Position numbers and translations under genes: made by a program. A DNA stretch of 8,264 bases from Gemmatimonadota bacterium (GTDB lineage: Bacteria > JBHIER01 > G020348925): the NCBI GenBank assembly GCA_020348925.1, contig CP070758.1, positions 168,998 through 177,261 on the forward strand, in the 5' to 3' direction. The notes under the pieces were generated by a model. The model ran no database searches and had not been told where the DNA came from. It worked only from the letters and a program-made list of their open reading frames with translations. The first letter of the stretch is position 1. Every line of letters starts with the position of its first letter. This document shows positions 1 to 5,860 of the stretch, in pieces.

Positions 1-2052
1 ACGGATGAAGATAAGCTCACGGCTTTTTTTGGATTTTGGTTGTCAAGCCTCAGTATTGCCTCTCTTTGCATCCAGCTCTTCCTAACCGGCCGCATATTGA
101 GAGTGTTTGGTGTCATGGCGTCTCTGTCCTTTCTGCCTGTGGGAATTTTCATAGGTGCTGTGGGGATTTTGTTTCAACCGGCATTGTGGTCCGCAGTCTT
201 CATCAAGGTGAGTGACGGCAGCTTCAAACATTCCATCTACAAAGCCGGTCTTGAGCTTCTCTATGTCCCAATTTCCAGCAAAGTGAAAAATCGCGTGAAA
301 TCTTTTATAGATATATTTATCGACAGTGCAGCAACCGGTATCGGCGGAATATTGTTAATCGCTTTTACTGCGTATCTGGGATTGCAGGTACAATACATCA
401 GCTTCATTGTTATTGGATTCATTACTTTTTGGATGTATCTCATCATGAGGGTTCGGCGAGAATATGTCCATTCATTCCGGCAAGCTTTGGAAAAGCGATC
501 TATAGATTTGGATGTCCAAATGGTGAATGTCAAAGATGCTTCAGTCGTTGAAAGTCTTGTCAAAGTTTTGGATGGTCAGAATGAACGGCAAATATTATAT
601 GCACTGCATATCGTTGAGAACGTGAAGAACGAAGAGTTCATTCCGTATTTCAGAAAGCTCCTTCATTCGCCTTCGGCTGAGATTAAAGTTCAAGTCTTGA
701 GAATACTGAACAAATATGAAGGTGTTGACTTCTCGACTGAAATTGAACAATTACTTCAAGATGAAAGTTTCGAGGTCAAAGTGCAAGCTCTGTGCTATAT
801 GTTACACTATTCTCAAAATGGAAGAGAGACATTATTCCGTTTGCTCAATGATTCCGATCATCACGTTCGCAGTGCGGCTTTTCTGTGTATAGCATATGAA
901 TATCGTGATAATAAAGAATTTCGAGAGCGCATTGATGCCAAGCAGGTCTTCGAGCAATTTGTTGATCAGTGTTATCGTATGGATTTGAATGAGAATGAGT
1001 TTCTTTTTGCGAAAAAAAATATGGCAGAGGTGATTGGAACACTCAAGATCCCCGATCTCTATCCTTTTTTAACGAATTTGCTGAATGACAATTCTCAAGA
1101 AGTGAAACGTGCCGCAATGAGAAGTGCTGGATTCACTCGGAACCTTGAGTTTGTACCTGTTTTGATCAAACATCTGAAAGAGAAACATGTGCGTCTCCAT
1201 GCACGAGATGCACTGAAAGAGTATGGTGAAGAAATCGTAGACATTTTAGCCCGACATTTTGAAGATCAATCCGAGGACAAGAGAATTCGAATCGAAATTA
1301 TCAGGCTGTTGGCATCCATAGGTTCCCAGAAGTCGGTCCATGTCCTTGATAACCACCTTGGACACAGTGACCTGCATGTACGATACGAAACCGTAAAAGC
1401 GTTGAACAAATTAAAGGTTCGATTTTCAAATCTTAAATTGGACAATCAATCTCTGCACTCACGCATCATAGATGAGGTAAAGTATTATAACTGGATGGTA
1501 GGGTTATTACCACAACAAAAAGCATTTTCTACAGTTGAGGGAGGGGATAAATCTTCAGATGAATATCCTGACGGTTTCCATCTGGCACGAAATTTGTTAA
1601 TGAATGCTCTCATTGAAAAGCTTGATGTGTATTTGAAATTGATTTTTAGGCTACTGGGTTTGCGATACTCTTCGAAGGAAATATATAACGCATATCTCGG
1701 AGTCGTCAGCAACAAGTCGGATCTGCGGGCAAATGCTGTTGAATTTTTAGACAATATTCTTGATGCAGACTTCAAAAGGTTAATCATTCCGATTATTGAG
1801 GAAACAGCTCCGAACCTGTTGATCCAGAAAACAAGACACATCCATGATTTTAATCTTGAAATAGAGCAGAAAAGCATTCAATTTCTTTTAAAAGGTGAAG
1901 ATAACTGGCTCAAGGTGTGCGCCTTATATTATATTGCAGAAATGAAGAACGATACGTATCGGGACAAGGTTCTGAAACTTGAAGATGATACGGATTCTCT
2001 TGTCAAGGAGACGGCTCAATATTATCTTGAGAGAATTGACACTCCTGCATAG
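1..2052 (+). CDS. NTT-type (ADP/ATP translocase-like) membrane protein with C-terminal HEAT repeats, 5' partial
   Basis: The frame is open from base 1, so the gene begins upstream. The first ATG-like start in the window, a TTG at 40, lies inside a membrane segment and is not the true start. In the 683 visible residues, hydrophobic segments lie at about 9-33, 38-65 and 112-150. The stretch around 76-115 (KHSIYKAGLELLYVPI, then a VKSFID segment and ATGIGG) resembles the conserved region of bacterial/plastid NTT nucleotide transporters where KEMAYIPL and a glycine-rich segment occur. From about 178 to 480 the protein is built of paired amphipathic helices typical of HEAT repeats (for example LLHSPSAEIKVQVLRIL and LLNDSDHHVRSAAFLCI), with further helical sequence to the end. 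By inference the HEAT tail is cytosolic and serves as a protein-interaction scaffold. Whether the protein still transports nucleotides cannot be judged, because most of the transporter domain is outside the window. A cNMP-fold gene follows after 72 bases in the same reading frame, with three stop codons between. Confidence 0.85.
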   Translation, partial: TDEDKLTAFFGFWLSSLSIASLCIQLFLTGRILRVFGVMASLSFLPVGIFIGAVGILFQPALWSAVFIKVSDGSFKHSIYKAGLELLYVPISSKVKNRVKSFIDIFIDSAATGIGGILLIAFTAYLGLQVQYISFIVIGFITFWMYLIMRVRREYVHSFRQALEKRSIDLDVQMVNVKDASVVESLVKVLDGQNERQILYALHIVENVKNEEFIPYFRKLLHSPSAEIKVQVLRILNKYEGVDFSTEIEQLLQDESFEVKVQALCYMLHYSQNGRETLFRLLNDSDHHVRSAAFLCIAYEYRDNKEFRERIDAKQVFEQFVDQCYRMDLNENEFLFAKKNMAEVIGTLKIPDLYPFLTNLLNDNSQEVKRAAMRSAGFTRNLEFVPVLIKHLKEKHVRLHARDALKEYGEEIVDILARHFEDQSEDKRIRIEIIRLLASIGSQKSVHVLDNHLGHSDLHVRYETVKALNKLKVRFSNLKLDNQSLHSRIIDEVKYYNWMVGLLPQQKAFSTVEGGDKSSDEYPDGFHLARNLLMNALIEKLDVYLKLIFRLLGLRYSSKEIYNAYLGVVSNKSDLRANAVEFLDNILDADFKRLIIPIIEETAPNLLIQKTRHIHDFNLEIEQKSIQFLLKGEDNWLKVCALYYIAEMKNDTYRDKVLKLEDDTDSLVKETAQYYLERIDTPA

Positions 2053-2124
2053 CGTGACACATGGGAGTGAGTTCTTTATCAAGATGCGAAATGAAACGAT
2101 ATCGAAAAGAGATGGAGAAGTCTC

Positions 2125-2571
2125 ATGCTGACGACTGTTGAAAGAGTCATCTTCTTACAGGAAATTGATATTTTTGAATATACCTCTACGGAAGATCTTG
2201 CCCATATCGCGGCAATTACAGACGAAATTGAAATTGGACCGGATCAGGTTATATATAGAGAAGGCGACCCTCCGGACGCAATGTATATTGTTATTGAGGG
2301 GAGAGTCAGTCTGACCAGAGAGGGTCAGGGAGTGATCGAAAATGCGAAGCACAAAGATTATTTCGGTACCTGGGCCCTGTTCGATGATGAGCTCAGAAAA
2401 TTCACCGCTGTCACCCTGGAACAGAGCCGACTTCTCAAGATTGAGAAGGAGGATTTTATTGATTTGATTGCAGACCATGTTCAAATTACGCAAGGGATTC
2501 TCAAGGCGATGGCAAAGAGGCAGCGTCGCTTGATAGAAATAGTAGCAAAACGATATCCACAGAAGACGTAG
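2125..2571 (+). CDS. Stand-alone cyclic-nucleotide-binding-fold (CRP-like sensor domain) protein
   Basis: This 148-residue protein is essentially one cNMP-binding domain. It has a short N-terminal helix (VERVIFLQEIDIF), a beta-roll from about 38 to 105 with the signature run DQVIYREGDPPDAMYIVIEG, the FGxxALFDD loop at 80-88, and a C-terminal helix rich in basic residues (KAMAKRQRRLIEI). No DNA-binding helix-turn-helix follows, so it is not a full CRP/FNR regulator. In the phosphate-binding cassette the usual Glu of FGE is Thr (T82), and the Arg region reads LRKFTAV instead of R-S/T-A. Canonical cAMP/cGMP binding is therefore doubtful. The start is supported by GGAGA at 2114-2118, six bases before the ATG. 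It lies 72 bases behind the HEAT-tailed membrane protein and is probably co-transcribed with it. By inference it is a regulatory or structural partner of that protein. Confidence 0.88.
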   Translation: MLTTVERVIFLQEIDIFEYTSTEDLAHIAAITDEIEIGPDQVIYREGDPPDAMYIVIEGRVSLTREGQGVIENAKHKDYFGTWALFDDELRKFTAVTLEQSRLLKIEKEDFIDLIADHVQITQGILKAMAKRQRRLIEIVAKRYPQKT

Positions 2572-2657
2572 GACAAAACACATCATTAGTATTCTGGATA
2601 TGGGAGCTGGATGATTATAATACCGATGACTCTCCACAAAAATGGATCGAAATAATC

Positions 2658-2693
2658 TTGCAACCTTATTCTTTTTTAACTATTTTATATAAT
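2658..2693 (+). promoter_or_regulatory. Candidate promoter for the response regulator gene
   Basis: An AT-rich tract upstream of the response regulator holds TTGCAA (2658-2663), a 17-base spacer and TATTTT (2681-2686). A perfect TATAAT also occurs at 2688-2693 but lacks a -35 at standard distance. Either could serve as a -10. This would separate transcription of the response regulator from the two genes before it. It is read by eye only. Confidence 0.35.
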
Positions 2694-2730
2694 TAATCTT
2701 ATGTATGTAAGACATTCTTAGGAGAACAAC

Positions 2731-3213
2731 ATGGCAGATCAAGGTACAGACGAAACAATCGTAATCGTTGACGATGAGGAGATGGTTCTCACCAGCCTCA
2801 ACTCTTTCTTGTCTTTAGAAACAGAATATCATGTACGAAATTTCACCTCCGCAAGAGACGCCTTGGAATATGTGACGAACAATAATGTTGATTTGGTCGT
2901 GTCCGATTATCTTATGCCTGAAATGGACGGCATCTCCTTTTTAGCCGAGGTTAAAAAGGTAAAACCGGAAGTCCCGAGGATTATTCTTACCGGATATGCC
3001 GACAAAGAAAACGCCATAAAGGCGATCAATGAAGTGGGGCTCTTTCAATACATTGAAAAACCGTGGGAAAATGACGATCTTCTCATCATTTTCCGGAACG
3101 GTCTGGAGAAACAACGATTGATGAAACGGCTTCAGAGTAAGATCGAAGAAATTAACAGTGCCTACGGTGAGCTTCAGAATCTCCAGCGAGAAATCGTAAA
3201 GACGTTTGTCTAA
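2731..3213 (+). CDS. Single-domain response regulator (REC) with helical C-terminal tail
   Basis: The 160-residue product is a phosphoacceptor receiver domain (residues about 9-127). The acidic pocket is D14/D15 in IVIVDDEE. The phosphorylation site is D59 in VVSDYLMPEMDG, the switch threonine is T87 in IILTGYAD, and the conserved lysine is K110 in YIEKPW. The KPW-type ending resembles receivers of RpfG/HD-GYP-class regulators. After the receiver only an amphipathic, probably coiled-coil helix remains (about 128-160, ending LQREIVKTFV), with no DNA-binding, HD-GYP, GGDEF or kinase domain. By inference it acts by protein-protein contact, or as a phosphate sink, in a two-component pathway whose histidine kinase is not in the window. 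The start is firm: AGGAGA at 2720-2725 lies five bases before the ATG. It sits 159 bases after the cNMP-fold gene on the same strand and is the last gene before the convergent gap. Confidence 0.95.
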   Translation: MADQGTDETIVIVDDEEMVLTSLNSFLSLETEYHVRNFTSARDALEYVTNNNVDLVVSDYLMPEMDGISFLAEVKKVKPEVPRIILTGYADKENAIKAINEVGLFQYIEKPWENDDLLIIFRNGLEKQRLMKRLQSKIEEINSAYGELQNLQREIVKTFV

Positions 3214-3549
3214 TTCTGTAAAGCCATTAGATTACACAATAAAACACATAACCTGGATTATTCGTAAAATCAAAGCAAGCTTAACGCAGAATAAATATAT
3301 TTAAAAAGCTAGAATGAGCACAGGTTTTAGACTTTGTTCCATGCCATCTTCCGTAATGAGAAACTCTGTCATTCCGGGTTAATCCCGGAATCTCCCCAAT
3401 AGAGAATATGTAACACCAATTGAGGAGATTCCAACACTCCTGCCGGAATGACAATTCATCAATAGGACAGGATAAATATCTCACCACGAAACGATGTTGG
3501 GTTCATGATCACGCCCCTTTTCCGCGGCATCCTCTCAAGCGGCGGGCGT
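3214..3549. other. Gene-free convergent intergenic region
   Basis: This is 336 bases between the ends of a plus-strand and a minus-strand gene. The first 150 bases are AT-rich without a convincing terminator for the response regulator. The middle holds a palindromic MITE/REP-like element (3367-3453). The last 40 bases are GC-rich with an imperfect hairpin (CGCCC/GGGCG and CCGC/GCGG between 3512 and 3548) that lacks a T-tract. Short open frames here have no coding character. Confidence 0.7.
3367..3453. repeat. Palindromic MITE/REP-like element with 11-base terminal inverted repeats
   Basis: The ends are perfect inverted repeats: TGTCATTCCGG at 3367-3377 and CCGGAATGACA at 3443-3453. Inside, GGAATCTCCCCAAT (3387-3400) pairs with ATTGAGGAGATTCC (3419-3432) with one mismatch. 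The left shoulder is itself a hairpin with an 8-base stem (ATTCCGGG 3371-3378, CCCGGAAT 3384-3391, loop TTAAT). The right shoulder is a decayed version (ATTCC 3428-3432, GGAAT 3445-3449). The whole can fold as a cruciform with two side hairpins. The layout matches the widespread GTCATTCC...GGAATGAC family of small non-coding mobile repeats. No obvious target-site duplication is seen at the borders. No transposase is present, so any movement would have to be in trans. Confidence 0.75.
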
Positions 3550-4665
3550 TCACTTCCACTCGTCAGGAATATCGACAACGAGGGCGAAAGGGGGATCCTT
3601 CGGCCATTGATCGTAGATAACGATTAAGCGGTCACCTTCTTCAAGCCAATCAAGCCCCTCCCAGTTTATATTTTCCCATTTTTTTTCTTCGAGTAATGCT
3701 GTGACTGTTGCCATATGTTTGATCGTCTCGTGGCTCAAATGCGGAGGGATTTTTTCGTTGAATTTTTTTAGGGCCTCTCTTCCGATAGCGTTTAGATGCA
3801 AAGGATCACCGACAGGGTTGCCTTCAAGAGTGAACCGCTGCAGGATTTTTGTCTTAAATTCTTTGGAGATGGTCGTATTGTCGGGAGGTGAGTTTTCCGA
3901 CGATAAAAGAACAATAAATCCTTCCTCAAAGTGTCCCTTCTTTGTATCCCTGGACCAGCTGTGCCAGACCAGGTCAGTGCCGCGAAACCGTTGAGCCCCT
4001 GGTGGGTCGCCGGTAGGCTCGGGTACATTGAGAGGTATGTAGTGCGCGGGATCTTCAATGCATTCTGCTGCATCGCCTCTCTGTAATTCATGGACAATGA
4101 TGATGGGTCTCAACGGGAGTCTTCCCGCTGGTTCGCGGAGGTCCACCGGTACGAGTTCGTATATAGGATACCCGCCCTCCCAGAGTACGGCAATTTTTGA
4201 AGTCCCGTCATCAAGCGGCTTGACAGCGAGCCCCTCCAGGCCTCGGTTCCCGAATTCGGTCACGGTTTTATCATATTCGGCGAGAACCGAAAAGTGGTCG
4301 CTTTTAAGATTTTTCTGTGCTATGAGGCAGTGCAATTGTTCGGACAGTACTGCTATCCGACCGTCCGCCAAAACGTCGATACTTTCAAGATCCATGGCTA
4401 ACGCCGCCCCGTGCATGGGTATTTCTTTTACTTTCACAGGATCGATCGGAATGATGGGTCCTATTTGGCCGTTGAGTGGAAATTCAAAATACATGCCATC
4501 GGCATCGTCTCCGACAATGAGGAGTTTGTCATCGACCCTTGTGATACCGGAGGCTTCTCGGATCACGATGCTCTGTTTCTGTTCAGGAACCTTCGTACAA
4601 GTAAAGAGGGTGACTGTGGCAGAGAGGAGAAGTATCAGGTATTTTGTTGAAAAAGATCCTGTCAT
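3550..4665 (-). CDS. Exported phytase-like / SdiA-regulated-type beta-propeller protein, putative lipoprotein
   Basis: The 371-residue protein starts with a charged-then-hydrophobic signal (KYLILLLSATVTLFTC). Cys23 could be a lipidation site, though the box LFTC has Thr rather than Gly/Ala/Ser before the Cys. The body carries the spaced motifs of calcium-dependent phytase-like and SdiA-regulated propellers: EASGI at 37-41, then LLIVGDDADG, DLESIDVLADGRIAVLSEQ at 92-110, NRGLEGLAV at 140-148, and near the end NWEGLDWLEEGDRLIVIYD at 334-352. Such domains are called esterase-like activity of phytase or SdiA-regulated. A catalytic role cannot be assigned here because substrate-specific residues are not evident by eye. 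It is probably in the periplasm or on the outer membrane. No Shine-Dalgarno lies before the ATG; a promoter candidate abuts it. Its GC content (about 50% or more in sampled lines) exceeds that of its neighbours, hinting at a different history. The upstream gene is separated by a terminator, so it is likely a single-gene unit. Confidence 0.82.
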   Translation of the reverse strand: MTGSFSTKYLILLLSATVTLFTCTKVPEQKQSIVIREASGITRVDDKLLIVGDDADGMYFEFPLNGQIGPIIPIDPVKVKEIPMHGAALAMDLESIDVLADGRIAVLSEQLHCLIAQKNLKSDHFSVLAEYDKTVTEFGNRGLEGLAVKPLDDGTSKIAVLWEGGYPIYELVPVDLREPAGRLPLRPIIIVHELQRGDAAECIEDPAHYIPLNVPEPTGDPPGAQRFRGTDLVWHSWSRDTKKGHFEEGFIVLLSSENSPPDNTTISKEFKTKILQRFTLEGNPVGDPLHLNAIGREALKKFNEKIPPHLSHETIKHMATVTALLEEKKWENINWEGLDWLEEGDRLIVIYDQWPKDPPFALVVDIPDEWK

Positions 4666-4671
4666 GCGGGT

Positions 4672-4700
4672 AAAATAAAATGAAAATATATGAATGCCAA
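4672..4700 (-). promoter_or_regulatory. Candidate promoter giving a leaderless transcript for the propeller lipoprotein
   Basis: On the minus strand TTGGCA (4700-4695) is followed by exactly 17 bases and TATTTT (4677-4672). Only six bases separate the -10 from the ATG at 4665. Transcription would therefore begin at or within a base or two of the start codon. This fits the lack of a ribosome binding site before this gene. The reading is by eye and a more distant promoter is not excluded. Confidence 0.35.
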
Positions 4701-4864
4701 ATTTTTTGTTTTAGGACGGAGTATGTTTTGTTTCTTTCGAAGTGCTTACAATTGGTTTTGCAATTAGAAGAGGTGATGAATCCCCGCACCCCATCGAAAT
4801 TTTAACGGCTAACCATACGATCGACACCGGATAGATGTCCCACGCGCTACAATTCATAGTCCCC

Positions 4865-4906
4865 AAAATAAAAAGGCCACTTCTCATCTGGAGTAAGGGA
4901 GTGACC
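4865..4906 (-). terminator. Rho-independent terminator after the T9SS cargo gene
   Basis: On the minus strand GGTCACT (4906-4900) pairs with AGTGGCC (4881-4875), a 7-base stem with one G-T pair. It is followed directly by TTTTTATTTT (4874-4865). The stem begins 28 bases after the stop codon of the sorting-domain frame. It separates that unit from the propeller lipoprotein gene downstream. Confidence 0.75.
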
Positions 4907-4933
4907 TATGACAATAAAGTTTCAGGGTGTATC

Positions 4934-5671
4934 CTATTTCAGGAGAACCATGCGTTTCGTCGCTGTGAACTGACCGGCCTTCAATCGATAGAAGTAGATA
5001 CCACTGGAAAGCTCGCGGCCAGCATCGTCCCGCGCATCCCAGGTGACAGTGTAGTAGCCTGCTTCCCTCTCTCTGTCTATTAATGTTTTTACTTCCTCAC
5101 CGAGGATATTATGGATCGTTAACGTTACTCTCGCGGGGATTAATAATCCATAGTGGATCGCTGTCGACGTGTTAAAGGGGTTTGGAAAGTTTTGGGACAG
5201 TTCATATTCAAAAGGCACCGGGTTCATCTGTAAATTATTTATTTGAAAGAAATCCGATTTTCCCACTGCCAGTCGTAACTGCTTTTTGAGTTTTTTACTG
5301 AATGTAGGAAAACTGTACGTTTGATTTTGTCGAAGGTTTTGCGAAATATTGAGATCATCATCAAGCAAGTAGACTTCAAATTCATCCGGGACAGATTCCA
5401 CACCTTGAACAGTAATTTTGGTCGTTGAATTCAAAACATTCGTTTCGACAACGAAATCCCAAATTTGCCCGTCTATGAAAGGCGGTCTGAAGTCAGTGGT
5501 GTAATTGTCGGGATATTTCTGCCAATCGTGATGAGGAAAATAAGATGAAACATACTTTCCAATAACTGGCGGAGGTTCAGGGTGATCCAATTTATCCCAG
5601 ACCATGGTTGCCGCCTGATGTGTCCCGATCACATTATACTCATCTGAAAGGTGTTCAGTATGTGTTATCAC
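4934..5671 (-). CDS. C-terminal fragment of the split protein, carrying the T9SS type A sorting domain
   Basis: This frame is open from 5860, but the first usable start is a GTG at 5671 with only a weak GGAAAA before it. Homologous sequence clearly lies upstream of that GTG, so it is not a natural N-terminus. From the GTG the product has 245 residues. It holds a beta-rich region (about 60-140, with WDFVVET and RLAVGKSDFF), then a typical C-terminal sorting domain from about residue 154: YELSQNFPNPFN, IHYGL, VTLTIHNILGEEV, AGYYTVTWDARDDAGRELSSG, IYFYRLKAG, MVLLK. Domains of this kind target periplasmic cargo to the type IX secretion machine in FCB bacteria and are removed at the surface. Without an N-terminal signal peptide this fragment alone could not be exported. 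That is the strongest argument that it belongs with the frame before the TAA. Confidence 0.7.
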   Translation of the reverse strand: MITHTEHLSDEYNVIGTHQAATMVWDKLDHPEPPPVIGKYVSSYFPHHDWQKYPDNYTTDFRPPFIDGQIWDFVVETNVLNSTTKITVQGVESVPDEFEVYLLDDDLNISQNLRQNQTYSFPTFSKKLKKQLRLAVGKSDFFQINNLQMNPVPFEYELSQNFPNPFNTSTAIHYGLLIPARVTLTIHNILGEEVKTLIDREREAGYYTVTWDARDDAGRELSSGIYFYRLKAGQFTATKRMVLLK

Positions 5672-5860
5672 TCGTATTTTCCAGCCATCAGTGGGATTCT
5701 GAGATCGTGAGACAAATTTTACTAAGCCACTTGCAGCAATTGGTGGTATTTTCAGAGTAACACTTTCTGAGTTTGGATTTTTAATAAAATAGCCTTTACC
5801 TGGTTCGAGAAATCCGACAGAATCCCAATCCGTGCTGTAACCGTAAATAATATTGATCCC

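Noticed and set aside
40-42. TTG as the start of the first membrane protein gene
   Set aside because: The frame is open to base 1 and encodes FFGFW, consistent with the membrane segment it interrupts, and there is no ribosome binding site. The gene is simply cut by the window edge.
2155-2637. 160-codon minus-strand open frame
   Set aside because: It lies opposite the well-supported cNMP-fold gene and its translation is low-complexity shadow sequence with no domain signal.
3281-3487. 68-codon minus-strand open frame in the convergent gap
   Set aside because: Its translation is mostly the palindromic repeat read as protein (GEIPGLTRNDRV-like), a well-known false gene type.
3512-3548. GC-rich hairpin as a terminator for the propeller lipoprotein
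   Set aside because: The stem has an asymmetric internal loop, begins two bases from the stop codon and has no T-tract on either strand.
4058-4678. 206-codon plus-strand open frame
   Set aside because: It is antisense to the propeller lipoprotein, Ser/Pro-rich in a way typical of a shadow of a GC-rich gene, without a start signal or recognisable domain.
5669-5671. GTG as an authentic start of an independent downstream gene
   Set aside because: Sixty-three in-frame codons before it continue the same secreted-protein domain, the ribosome site is weak, and a sorting-domain protein without a signal peptide would not be exported.
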